Assembly (NCBI GenBank): GCA_020633435.1
Contig: JACKDP010000008.1
Location: 124,001-188,000, forward strand
Length of the DNA stretch: 64,000 nucleotides
Direction of reading: 5' to 3'
From: Myxococcales bacterium
Lineage (GTDB): Bacteria > Myxococcota_A > Bradymonadia > UBA7976 > UBA1532
A model generated the notes under the pieces. That model was not told the origin of the DNA. It saw only the letters and a list, made by a program, of their open reading frames with translations, and did not search any database. Positions 19,119 through 27,690 of this stretch are shown here, piece after piece; position 1 is the stretch's first letter; the number at the start of each line of letters is the position of its first letter. The position numbers and the translations under genes were made by a program.

Positions 19119-21012
19119 GGTGCACCGGCAGCGGGAACGTCATGACCTCGGCCGGCCGACGCCCATCCCCGTGGAAGGTCTGCTGCAGCTTCCCGGCGGG
19201 CAGCCAGCGCAGCTCCGCCAGGTTGGACGCCGCGAAGATGGGCGCCCGTCGGATGCTCCAGTCGAGCTGCGGCACGAGCCCCGAGCCCTTCGTCAGATCG
19301 AAGCCAGCCCCCGGGACCGTCTCGAGCAGGGTGACGCCCTCGCCGATGGACAGGGCGGTGTGCCAGTCGGCCGCCGGGACCTCGTCCACCCCGGCCGCGT
19401 GGGGGCTCACGCCCCCCAGCGTCTTGCCCCACCGCACCAGGCCCGGGCTGCAGTTCTTCAGCGCGCTGGCGGTGCAGTTGATGATGCGGCCGCCCTTGTG
19501 GGGGCCCGCCTGGGCGACCGCCGTCGCCACGAACCCGTAGTGCACGTCGCCGGACAGCACCAGCGCCGGCGATCGGTACAGCAGGCGGTTGAGGAGCGCG
19601 TTGATGGTGTCGCCCGCGCTCCACGGCTCGTAATCGAACTGCACCACCGCCTCGTCGGCCCACTGGCTCGCCAGCTTCTGCACCGCCTCGATGAGCGAGA
19701 CCCCGAGCACGGGGGCCGGCGAAATCACAATGGAGAACGAGGACTTCTGGCCGTCGGCCGGGAAGGCCAGGGCACGATCGACGTCGGCGGCGCCCACGAG
19801 GGCGAAGCGACCCCGCCCGTCGTAGCTGCGCCGCGTCCGGCAGTCCAGGGCGATGACCTCGTAGAGCGGGTTGTCGGACCAGCGCCAGCCCCACGGCAGC
19901 CGCTGCGGCTGGCTCGGCAGGCCGCCCAGCAGCGCGTCCAGCGCCGGCGGCGCCCCGGCGCCCCCCCGGTGCTCCACCGCCGCCAGGACCTCCTCCCCGG
20001 CCCCGCCCTCCATCGCCTCCGGGTCGTTGCCCCAGTGCTGGAAGACCGCGTACGCCGCCAGGGCGTTGCGCACGATGCGCCGGCCCAGGTCATGGGCCTC
20101 GACGGCCTGCACCCACCGCGACCGGATGTTCCAGTCATCCGTGACGTCATGATCGTCGAAGATCATCCCCGTCGAGAGGTGCGCCAGCGCCCGCCGCACC
20201 CGCGGCAGCTCGGCGCGGAACGTCCGCAGCTCATCGGAGACCGGGTGGGCCAGCCCCGCCGCCTCCCAGAGCGCGGGCGACCAGATGAGCAGGTACATCC
20301 CGATGAACTCGGCCAGCGTGATGAGGTGGCAGGCGGCCTCGGTGGACGTCAGGCCCGCCGCCTGCACCAGCGCCCGCCGCCAGCCCGGCTTCATGTCGTC
20401 GCCATGGGCCCCGACGAGCTCGGCCTGCTCGCCCGGACCGACGAGCAGGTGGCCAAGGCGCTGGGCCCCGACGAACAGCTCGGGGTGCACGTCGTCCGCG
20501 TAGATCTGGTCGCCCGCCATGAAGAGCTGCTGCGGCCAGACCTCCCCCGACCGGATGGCGTCCTCGATGAGAGCGTCGGCGTGGTGCAGGGCGTCACGCC
20601 CCTCGCCGTGGGGCTTGCGACACGAGCCGTGGAGCACCCGCAGGTTCGCCGGCAGGCTGGAGGGAAGCTGGAAGCCCGGCAGGCGCGGGCCGCGGGCATA
20701 GAGCAGCCCCTCCAGCGGCAGCGCGCTCACGACGCCGGCCTCATCCCGAAACGTGAGGCTGTACAGGCACTTCGTGCCCCAGGTCAGCTCCGCCATCCGG
20801 GTCGCCGTCACCACCGCCACGTGCAGCCCCGGACCCAGCGCCCGCGTCGCTGCCGTCCCTCGCATCAGCTCGCGGCCGGGGCCACCCACCTCCTGGGCGT
20901 ACACGACCAGCTCGACGCGCCTCGGCCGGTGCAGCGCGATGAAGACGCTGGCGGCGTTGCGACTCACCCGCCGCACCATCGGGCCGCAGAGCACCAGAGG
21001 CAGATCGGGCAT
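19114..21012 (-). CDS. PhoD-like metallophosphatase
   Basis: ATG 21012 is chosen because GGAG stands 6 nt upstream; GTG 21018 overlaps that RBS. About 632 residues. It has the PhoD-type metallophosphoesterase core: LRVLHGSCRKPHGEG, LFMAGDQIYADDVHP (metal-binding Asp), MIFDDHDVTDDWN and LVLSGDVHYGFVAT (metal ligands). The N-terminal part is a beta-sandwich as in PhoD. There is no Tat signal (no RR motif at the N terminus), so unlike classical secreted PhoD it may be cytoplasmic. It is translationally coupled to the downstream trypsin-like protease. Confidence 0.83.
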   Translation of the reverse strand: MPDLPLVLCGPMVRRVSRNAASVFIALHRPRRVELVVYAQEVGGPGRELMRGTAATRALGPGLHVAVVTATRMAELTWGTKCLYSLTFRDEAGVVSALPLEGLLYARGPRLPGFQLPSSLPANLRVLHGSCRKPHGEGRDALHHADALIEDAIRSGEVWPQQLFMAGDQIYADDVHPELFVGAQRLGHLLVGPGEQAELVGAHGDDMKPGWRRALVQAAGLTSTEAACHLITLAEFIGMYLLIWSPALWEAAGLAHPVSDELRTFRAELPRVRRALAHLSTGMIFDDHDVTDDWNIRSRWVQAVEAHDLGRRIVRNALAAYAVFQHWGNDPEAMEGGAGEEVLAAVEHRGGAGAPPALDALLGGLPSQPQRLPWGWRWSDNPLYEVIALDCRTRRSYDGRGRFALVGAADVDRALAFPADGQKSSFSIVISPAPVLGVSLIEAVQKLASQWADEAVVQFDYEPWSAGDTINALLNRLLYRSPALVLSGDVHYGFVATAVAQAGPHKGGRIINCTASALKNCSPGLVRWGKTLGGVSPHAAGVDEVPAADWHTALSIGEGVTLLETVPGAGFDLTKGSGLVPQLDWSIRRAPIFAASNLAELRWLPAGKLQQTFHGDGRRPAEVMTFPLPVHP

Positions 21013-21341
21013 GCTCACCTCCGTCGGTGTCGCAGGCGCTACGCGCGCCCTGGATCCGTTGCCGGATACGTAGCCCGCCTGCTTCTTCCCTCACCGGCGG
21101 AGGCCCACCCGAGACGCCACCCACGGACCGGCCCGCCGCGCCCACGGCTCCACCGGCGCCGCGCAGCCCTCTGGCGAGCGACCGCCGCCTGCATTCTTCC
21201 CCGTTCAGAGCCCGACGACCAGGGTCGACCGAAAAAACGCGCAGCCGCCGTCGATTTTCCCGTCAGGTCCGCCGACTCCGTCGCGAAGACCCCCCCGCAA
21301 CCCACTCGGGGCAAGTCCTCGAAAAGACCAGGAGAATCCAG
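21013..21341. other. Intergenic region, divergent promoters expected
   Basis: About 330 nt between the divergent PhoD-like gene and a small secreted-protein gene. I see no tRNA, repeat or convincing ORF. The right end has an AGGAGA ribosome-binding site for the secreted protein, and the left end the GGAGGT site of the phosphatase. Promoters for both must lie here, but I could not pick clear boxes. Confidence 0.5.
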
Positions 21342-21713
21342 ATGTTCCAGCGTCCCCTCGCCGTCCTCGCCGCCCTCGTCTCCCTCGCCTCCGCCGCCCA
21401 CGCGGTGCCCCAGGCCATCCTCGATCGCAACATCGCCCTCGCCGACGTGCACGTCGACCACGGCATCCTGCTGGACCGCGTGAGCGACGAGGTCGAGAGC
21501 GCCCTGAAGGTCCCGGCCAACCTCAAGGGCCGCCTGCTCTGCGTGCCGAAGGCCGGCGGTGGCCTCAACTGCATCGAGGTGCTCGAGGAGATCTGCCCCG
21601 GCAGCCTCACGATCATGGACGACGAGGGGCGCCTCATCGAGTGCAGCCTCGACTGCCACGGCGGCCCCGACGCCAACGGCGACTGCGACTGCGACGTGAC
21701 CTCCTGCGGCTGA
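21342..21713 (+). CDS. Small secreted Cys-rich protein
   Basis: 123 residues, start ATG 21342 after AGGAGA. Signal peptide MFQRPLAVLAALVSLASAAHA is followed by VPQ. The mature protein ends in a Cys-rich tail (EICPGSLTIMDDEG, CSLDCHGGPDANGDCDCDVTSC) likely to form disulphides or bind calcium through its Asp/Asn residues. No family recognised. Single gene. Confidence 0.75.
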   Translation: MFQRPLAVLAALVSLASAAHAVPQAILDRNIALADVHVDHGILLDRVSDEVESALKVPANLKGRLLCVPKAGGGLNCIEVLEEICPGSLTIMDDEGRLIECSLDCHGGPDANGDCDCDVTSCG

Positions 21714-21827
21714 GGCTGCCCGACAGAAAGTCTGAAAGGTTCCCGGCGGCCGCCGCGAAAGGCCTCGTGTCTTCCCCGTGCACGCCGGCGGCCGCCAGGG
21801 GCCAGGGGGCCGCCGGCTTGCACACCT

Positions 21828-23303
21828 TCAGGGCAGCGGCACCCGCCAGGCCTCGAAGATCGGCGTGACGTCCTCCCCGGCCGCCTGGCTGAAGGCGTCG
21901 CGCAGGAAGCCCCAGGTGTTCGCGTGCTCGGGGTTCCCCCCGACGGGGATCTGCTCGTTGGGCGTCTCGTCGATGATGCCGTAGAACGCCTGCCAGAACT
22001 CCCAGCCATACGCCGCCGTGAAGTCCATCAGAAAGCAGAGCTGCAGGAAGGGATCGGCCTTGAAGGTCGGGTAGTCCCCGTCCGCCATCCACGCCGCCCG
22101 ACCGTCGCAGTACGTCTCGATGTTGGGCTGGAACGCCTCGCGCCCGAGCGTCTGCAACACGTTGATCGTGAAGATGTTCGGGAAGACCTCGACGTTGTTG
22201 TACTGAAACACCCACGTCCCGTTGGCGAACGAGAAGACGTGCCCCAGCTCGTGGGCGAAGCCCCAGATGTCGGTGCGCGGCTCCCCGGCGCGCAGGATGC
22301 GCTGGTCGGGGCCGCCATGCAGCAGATCGGGCGCGCAGCGGATGGGGTTGCCAGCCAGCATGTAGGCGAACTCGACGATGGTCTCGTCCTCGACGAACCG
22401 CACGCGCTGACCCCGGAAGGGCCCTTGCCCGCGCAGCGCCTCCTCCGTCTCCCAGATGGCGTCGAGGGTGCCGAGCGCCGCCACGACCGTCTCGGCGTCC
22501 CGCTCGACCTCGGCCACGGTCGTCGCCACGATCACATGGTCGCCCACCAGCTCCACGACGCCGCTCTCGATGGCCGCCAGGGCGCCCACGTCCAGATCCC
22601 GGACGCGGACGAGCGGGGCCGTCGCGCCATCGCTCGTGACCGTCACGTCCAGGTAGCCATCGAGCTGCAGGCGATCGCCGTAGGCCTCACCCAGATCCGT
22701 CGAGGCGATCATGCCCACGTAGACGGCCCCGTCCCGCGGCGCCACGATCTCGCCGGCGGCGCCGATGCAGGTGATGGCGTCCTCGAAGCGCAGGCCCACC
22801 CGGGCCACCAGGCCCCCCTTGTCGCAGCCGCGCTCCTGGCCCAGCGCCGGGTTGCCGGCCGGCCCAACGAAGCTGCGCCCCACCTGCCACCGCCCCTCCG
22901 CGGTGATGCTGGCCGACTGCCCCGCGCGCAGGTACAGCCCCGTCGCGGCCCAGTTGGTGCCGGCGTGGACGGCCAGCGTCCGCGTCCCGTACGGCCCCGC
23001 GAAGGGCACCTCGGGCAGCGCGTCGAGCGGGTGATCGGGCGGCGGCGGCGGTCCCATGTCGGGCGACGCGGCGTCCGGCGCCCCCTCGTCAGGGGCGTCG
23101 GCGTCGGGCGTGTCGGCGTCCGCCGCCGCGTCGGGGGGCGCCGCATCGGCCCGGGCAGCGTCGGCCCGGCCAGCGTCGACGCCGCCGTCGGGCGCCGCGT
23201 CCGCGCGGCCGAAATCCAGTGTGATTTCGCCAGCATCGCCGGCATCACCGGCGTCATCGCAGCCCGCGAGGGCCACCAGCAGCATGAGGCAGAGGGTGCG
23301 CAT
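21828..23303 (-). CDS. M60-like zinc metallopeptidase lipoprotein
   Basis: 491 residues. Lipoprotein signal MRTLCLMLLVALAGCDD, then an Asp/Ala/Pro linker of about 75 residues. The mature part carries a carbohydrate-binding-like start typical of the M60 (enhancin-like) family (TNWAATGLYLRAGQSASITAEG) and the zinc site WGFAHELGHVFSF (HExxH). A later ETYCDGRAAW...CFLMDFTAAYGWEFWQAFYG segment fits the helical lobe of such enzymes. Enhancin-like peptidases cut mucin-type glycoproteins; here a role in degrading glycoproteins of prey or matrix is inferred. Confidence 0.82.
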   Translation of the reverse strand: MRTLCLMLLVALAGCDDAGDAGDAGEITLDFGRADAAPDGGVDAGRADAARADAAPPDAAADADTPDADAPDEGAPDAASPDMGPPPPPDHPLDALPEVPFAGPYGTRTLAVHAGTNWAATGLYLRAGQSASITAEGRWQVGRSFVGPAGNPALGQERGCDKGGLVARVGLRFEDAITCIGAAGEIVAPRDGAVYVGMIASTDLGEAYGDRLQLDGYLDVTVTSDGATAPLVRVRDLDVGALAAIESGVVELVGDHVIVATTVAEVERDAETVVAALGTLDAIWETEEALRGQGPFRGQRVRFVEDETIVEFAYMLAGNPIRCAPDLLHGGPDQRILRAGEPRTDIWGFAHELGHVFSFANGTWVFQYNNVEVFPNIFTINVLQTLGREAFQPNIETYCDGRAAWMADGDYPTFKADPFLQLCFLMDFTAAYGWEFWQAFYGIIDETPNEQIPVGGNPEHANTWGFLRDAFSQAAGEDVTPIFEAWRVPLP

Positions 23304-23405
23304 CCCCGAGGGATAGCAGACGGGGCGCCTCAGCGGGAAGGCGCCAGATCGCCGCAGCGGGCGGGCCCAGAGGCCCCCTCACGAACCCGCCCGCCGCGGA
23401 CGAGG

Positions 23406-24167
23406 TCAGGCGTCGGCCAGCTGGGGCTCGAAGAGCCCGATGAAGGCCCCACCCGGATCCTGGATGAGCACGATGTTGCCGACGGTCGGCACCTCGATGA
23501 GCGGCACGATCACCTTCCCGCCCAGGGCCGCCACCCGCTCGCGGGCGGCCGCGGCGTCCGGCACGACGATGTAGGTCGCCCAGTGGGGCGGCATGTCGCG
23601 GCTCGGCTGGATGTCGGCGATGGCCATGCCCCCGGCCAGGAAGACCGGCATCTCGGGGCCACCCGGGCCCGGGCCCGCCTGCCAGCCCAGCGTCGACGTG
23701 TAGAACGCCTTGGAGGCGTCGGCGTCGGGCGTCACCAGCGTCTCCCAGCAGAACTCCCCCGCGGCCGGCATGCCCGGCGGGCCGCCATCGCCCTCGGCGC
23801 CCTTCCACACCGTCAGCGCCGCGCCATGAGGATCCGTCACCACGGCCAGGCGGCCGACCGAGATGTCCATCGGCCCGGCCATCACCCCGCCCCCGTGGCC
23901 CTTCACGGCCTCCACCGCGGCGTCCACGTCGGGCACGGACACATAGCTCATCCAGTGCGGCGGGATGCCCTGCATGGGCGGGTTCATCACCCCGCCGATG
24001 GGCTTCCCCGCCATCTCGATGACCGTGTACGTCGAGCCCCCCGGCATCTCCATCTGCCCGAACGTCCAGCCGCAGAGCGCCCCGTAGAACGCCTTGACCG
24101 CCTCCACCTCCGGCGTGAGCAGCTCCCGCCACACAAAGTGCCCGAAGTTGTAGTGCTTCTCGTTCAA
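23406..24167 (-). CDS. VOC (glyoxalase/bleomycin resistance) two-domain protein
   Basis: About 253 residues with two VOC modules: FGHFVWRELLTPEVEAVKAFY plus PHWMSYVSVPDVDAAVEAV in the first, and AGEFCWETLVTPDADASKAFY plus PHWATYIVVPDAAAARERV in the second. The start is uncertain. The TTG at 24167 has GGAGG 5 nt upstream. An ATG at 24227 would add 20 residues rich in rare codons (ATA, ATT, AAA, CCA) and lies inside an inverted repeat. Proteins of this type (27 kDa antigen-like) may bind or modify small molecules; the substrate is unknown. It is divergent from a TetR gene that probably controls it. Confidence 0.85.
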   Translation of the reverse strand: MNEKHYNFGHFVWRELLTPEVEAVKAFYGALCGWTFGQMEMPGGSTYTVIEMAGKPIGGVMNPPMQGIPPHWMSYVSVPDVDAAVEAVKGHGGGVMAGPMDISVGRLAVVTDPHGAALTVWKGAEGDGGPPGMPAAGEFCWETLVTPDADASKAFYTSTLGWQAGPGPGGPEMPVFLAGGMAIADIQPSRDMPPHWATYIVVPDAAAARERVAALGGKVIVPLIEVPTVGNIVLIQDPGGAFIGLFEPQLADA

Positions 24168-24213
24168 GGCGGCCTCCACCGATTTGCACGCCCCCCACCC
24201 TGGGAAGCGGAAA

Positions 24214-24227
24214 ATGATGCCTATCAT
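24214..24227. promoter_or_regulatory. Candidate TetR operator (inverted repeat)
   Basis: Perfect inverted repeat ATGAT-gcct-ATCAT in the gap between the divergent VOC and TetR genes. The flanks extend the symmetry (AA on the left, TT on the right) after one mismatch. TetR regulators commonly bind such sites to repress themselves and the neighbour. Confidence 0.4.
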
Positions 24228-24269
24228 ATTCTGAGCGTCCCGCCAGCCCCCCCTGGTATCTTCACGGAC

Positions 24270-24833
24270 ATGCCGTACCCCGCCGACCACAAGGCCCGCA
24301 CTCGCACCCGCATCATCGGCGCCGCCGCGCGCCTCTTTCGCGAGCAGGGCTACCGCGCCACCAGCGTCCAGCGCCTCATGACCGCCGCCGGCCTCACCCA
24401 TGGCGGCTTCTACGCCCACTTCGCCGACAAGACGGCCCTGCTGGCCGACGTCCTGGACCACGCCTTCGCCCAGGCCCGCGCCAACCTGCTGCACCGCGGC
24501 CTCGACGACCTGCGCGGCCCCGCCTGGATCACCCGCGCCGGCCGCCGCTACCTCAGCCGCGCCCACCGCGACGCCCCCCTCGAAGGCTGCGCCATCCCCG
24601 CCCTCGCCGCCGAGGTCGCCCGCGAAGACCCCAACGCCCGCGCCGCCTTCTCCCGCGCCCTCGACGAGACCCTGCGCGGCATCACCGAGCGCCTCGACGG
24701 CGACCGCCCCGCCGCCATCCGCCTGCTCGCCACCTGGTCCGGCGCCCTGGCCATGGCCCGCGCCGTCGACGACGCCCTCGCCGACGAGATCCTCGCGGCC
24801 TGCCGGCCGGCGGAGCTACCGGTGGAGCCCTGA
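24270..24833 (+). CDS. TetR family transcriptional regulator
   Basis: 187 residues from ATG 24270. The N-terminal HTH is clear: TRIIGAAARLFREQGYRATSVQRLMTAAGLTHGGFYAHFADKTALL, residues 13-57. The HGGFY-HF-DK form is typical of the branch of TetR regulators next to oxidoreductases and VOC enzymes. The C-terminal ligand domain has a single Cys (EGCAIPALAAEVAREDP). It probably controls the divergent VOC gene, with a candidate operator at 24214-24227. Its 3' end overlaps the convergent truncated CARF gene by 18 nt. Confidence 0.9.
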   Translation: MPYPADHKARTRTRIIGAAARLFREQGYRATSVQRLMTAAGLTHGGFYAHFADKTALLADVLDHAFAQARANLLHRGLDDLRGPAWITRAGRRYLSRAHRDAPLEGCAIPALAAEVAREDPNARAAFSRALDETLRGITERLDGDRPAAIRLLATWSGALAMARAVDDALADEILAACRPAELPVEP

Positions 24834-25685
24834 CCAGTCCACCTCCACGGTCCCGCCCAGGCGATACCGCCGCTCGGGCCCGGTGGCCAGGCTCGGCAGC
24901 AGGTCCGCCAGGCCACGCCCCACCAGGTGCGTGAGCCGCTTGCGCAGGTGCCGCATGGCCTGGCGCGCCGCGTTCTCCGCGCGCTCGCGCTCGTCCTGCG
25001 TCGCCGGCTCGACGATGAGGCCCCTCTGGACGCGCCAGTCCACGATCTCGCCGGCCGTCGCGGCCCCCCGCAGGGCGACGAGGGCCGCGAGCGCCTCCGC
25101 CTCGCGGCCCGCCAGGTCGGTCTTCTCCGCGTGCATGCCCACGGAGATGGCGTAGGTCCAGCCCCGGCGTTCTCGCCGCAGCACCGCCGACGCCGCCCCC
25201 TGGGCCGCATCGCCGAGCCGCCGCACGACCTGGCCGTAGGGCGCATCGTCGAGCCACGCCACCAGCGGACGCCCATCGACCTGGGCGCCCGCGAACAGCT
25301 CGCGCAGCGGCGGAAACCACACATCATGCAGCGTCACCTGCTCCGCCTCCGGAACCTCCCAGCCGGGCTCGGGGACGACGAAGGCCTCGCGGCGCTCGGC
25401 GGAGACCTCTTCGATGACCGGGTGCAGCAGCGTGTGCACCAGCCGGTCGGAGCGGCTGGCCTGGAGGCTGAACGCCGCCTGGAGGGCCGCACTCATCGTC
25501 TTGCGGCCCCCCGCGAGCGCCCCGACCAGCTGCACGCCCGCCGGCAGCCCCCGCCTGAGCGCCCGCACCCGCTCATGCAGCTGGATGTCGACCGCCTGCG
25601 CATCCGCCGGGCTGCGCACGTCGGCCAGCGTCTCCCCCGCCGAGCGAAACCGCCCCAGGCTGAACGCCCGCCGCCCGGTCGCTAG
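24816..25685 (-). pseudogene. C-terminal part of an IS-interrupted NE0113-like CARF protein
   Basis: The coding frame downstream of the IS. It includes ETLADVRSPADAQAVDIQL and the motif VQLVGALAGGRKTMSAALQ followed by SDRLVHTLLHPVIEE, typical of the NE0113 family of CRISPR-associated CARF-type proteins (nucleotide-binding GGRKTMS loop). The rest has HDVWFPPLRELF and a long helical, basic C-terminal domain (ERAENAARQAMRHLRKRLTHLVGRG). Removing the IS and one CTAG copy joins this part in frame to the upstream fragment (reads EAVIARLATGRRAFSLG). The upstream fragment is further damaged, so the gene is dead. It was probably a cyclic-oligoadenylate-binding accessory of the type III system. Confidence 0.75.
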
Positions 25686-26899
25686 CAGGCTGTTGAAGTA
25701 GAGGTCAGCGGGCTTGTGGCGCTCATGCCTCCGGCCAGCAATCATGTCGCACCTGCCCCTACCCCAGACTCATGCTGGGCTGAGACGGGAGATGCGAAGC
25801 AGATTGTAGGCAGCCACGATGAGGGTCCCGGCGAACGCCGTTTTTCGGCGGCCCTTGAACCGGGTCCTGCTGAAGCCCGCGGTCGTCTTCATCCACCCAA
25901 AGACCTCTTCGATTCGTCGCCTGATCCGCTGGCTGACCGCGTAGCCCGGGTGCCGAGTTGTCCGTCCATCGATGGCCGACCGGCGGCCTGAGGTGTTCTG
26001 CGCCAGCAGGGGCGTCACCGCCGCCCCGGCACTGCGCGATGAAGGCCTTCGTGTCGTAGCCGCGGTCAGCGCCCAGGGTCAGGCGACGGCTCTGGGGCGT
26101 TCGACCTGGTCGAGCAACTCGATACCCGCCTCGCGCTCGCATCGGCTGTCATCTGGTGACCGCCGCCACCACCAGCCTGGCGCGTTCTCCATCAGGGGCG
26201 TGCGCTGGCATATCGTAGCTTCGCTTCGTGCCCGCTGTCTTCCGCATCAGCTTCGCTTCGATCGGTCTTCGACTCGTGCGTCTCGTTGCTGCGCTTCTCC
26301 CGCGGAAGTCGCCCCAGCCGTTGGAGTCGCCATCGCTGTCGTCGTCCTTGCGCCGGAAGGACCCATCGACGCCCAGGCCTGGATGAGCGTGCCGTCTCCT
26401 CGCGAAGTGCTCCCGGCTCAACAGGCCTCGCTGTTCGCTTCTCTGGTTCACGACCTCGACCAGAAAGCGAGTCGCCGCCTCGTGCTCAAGCAACCCCATC
26501 GCGGTTCTTCGAGAAGGTGCTGGGATCGAAGGTCGGCTCCATCAGGTCGAGGTCGAGGAACCACCGGAACAGGAGGTTGTACTGAAGCTGCTCGCAGAAC
26601 TGCCGCTCACTGCGGACGCTGAACAGCGCCATGAGGAGCTGGCTGAGGAGCAGCCGCTCCGGCGGGACCGACACCCGGCCATTCTCCGCGTACATGACGT
26701 CAAACGCGTCCGTCATGGCGGCAAGCGCCTGGTCGGCCAGCGCCTTGATCGGGCGCAACGGATGGTCGGGCGGGATCCGGTCGGCGACCGAGATCAAGGC
26801 CAACATCGATGGCTGCTTCTTGGCTCGTCCTCGCATGCATCCGTTAGATCATGCGGAGGCCACGATGTCGATCCCCGTCGTGCTCATTTCAACAGCCTG
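25686..26899 (-). mobile_element. IS5/IS1182-like insertion sequence, 1214 bp, degraded
   Basis: Terminal inverted repeats CAGGCTGTTGAA (left, 25686) and its complement TTCAACAGCCTG (right, ending 26899). It is flanked by a direct CTAG target duplication at 25682-25685 and 26900-26903. Contents are one broken transposase on the minus strand. Length, ends and duplication fit IS5/IS1182-type elements. It interrupts a CRISPR-associated gene. Confidence 0.85.
25770..26836 (-). pseudogene. IS5/IS1182-like transposase, frameshifted
   Basis: The N-terminal part at 26486-26836 is intact and typical: MRGRAKKQPSMLALISVADR, HPLRPIKALADQAL, VPPERLLLSQLLMALFSVRSERQFCEQL, LLFRWFLDLDLMEP. The frame then shifts. 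A middle piece at 26149-26499 shows the DDE region (RRHAHPGLGVDGSFRRKDD, then DFRGR). The C-terminal parts (LTLGADRGYDTKAFI; RRIEEVFGWMKTTAGFSRTRFKGR) are in two other frames at 25759-26142. At least three frameshifts mean no working product. The element could move only if helped by another copy. Confidence 0.85.
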
Positions 26900-27186
26900 C
26901 TAGACGCGCGATGACCGCCTCGGGGTCGCACGCATCGGTCAGCGGCCCCGGCACCCGGCGCCGCTGATCCCCCAGGGCCTGCACCAGCCGACCCCACTTG
27001 CCCGCCTCCACGAAGCGCACCCACTGCGCCTCCCCGGACCGGTCCGGAACCCGACGTCGTCCAGATCCCGAGGCCCCACATCCGCCTCGGCCATCACCAG
27101 CGCCAGAGCGCCTGCCTGTGGCACCGCCGGCGCGCCCTGAGCGTCGCCACGACATAGCACGCCTTCTCCACGCGCCTCTCCGTCAT
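26900..27186 (-). pseudogene. N-terminal remnant of the IS-interrupted CARF gene
   Basis: On the minus strand the probable start is ATG 27186 (MTERRVEKACYVVATL). The likely coding sequence then moves through a second frame (PAVPQ...ALALVMAEADVGPRDLDDVGF) into the frame AQWVRFVEAGKWGRLVQALGDQRRR...DPEAVIARLA that ends at the IS junction. The pieces fit the N-terminal half of an NE0113-like protein, but two frameshifts are needed. Loss of frame upstream of the IS means decay continued after, or preceded, the insertion. Confidence 0.55.
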
Positions 27187-27690
27187 CGTGACGACACCGA
27201 CCCCCGTCACCCATGTGATAAATCCGTAGTCGGTTCAACCCCTTGCGAGCCTGACCGCCAACCGCTGGCAGTCTCATGACCCTGACCGACGCCCACATCC
27301 TCGCCCCACGGCCCGCGACTGCCACACGACCGCGCCCTCGCCCTCATCACCACGGAGTGCACTGCCAGGGCCGGTGGCCGGACCGACCCACGCCGACGTG
27401 CCCAGACGGTGACCCTGCGCATCTGCCCGGCGGCGCTGCTGGCTACCGCGGCGACACCGACGCCGCCGCCTGCAGCGGGCTCGCCATGCACGCAACGCCA
27501 TGGGGGTGGTGGGGGGCGCCTCGACCGCGAACCCCCGCCCGCCCCCCGCCGTCCGCCGACCCGCTGCCTTCGGCCGACCCGCCCACCAACCTGAACCTTG
27601 TCCTCGGCCCTGGTCGAGGGGACGTCCCCGCGCCCCTGGAGCCGTCGTCGACCCCGCGCCACCTCATCCGCGGCCCCTCAAGCTCGCGCC
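27187..27690. other. Trailer-side intergenic region with decayed repeat
   Basis: No supportable gene in about 500 nt; the overlapping ORFs have no coding character. A truncated repeat copy, CATGGGGGTGGTGG followed by GGGGCGCC, lies at 27499-27520, so the array once reached at least this point. Elsewhere I see only low-complexity GC-rich sequence. Confidence 0.6.

Noticed and set aside
25686..26899. IS as an active element
   Set aside because: Ends and target duplication are clean, but the transposase has several frameshifts.
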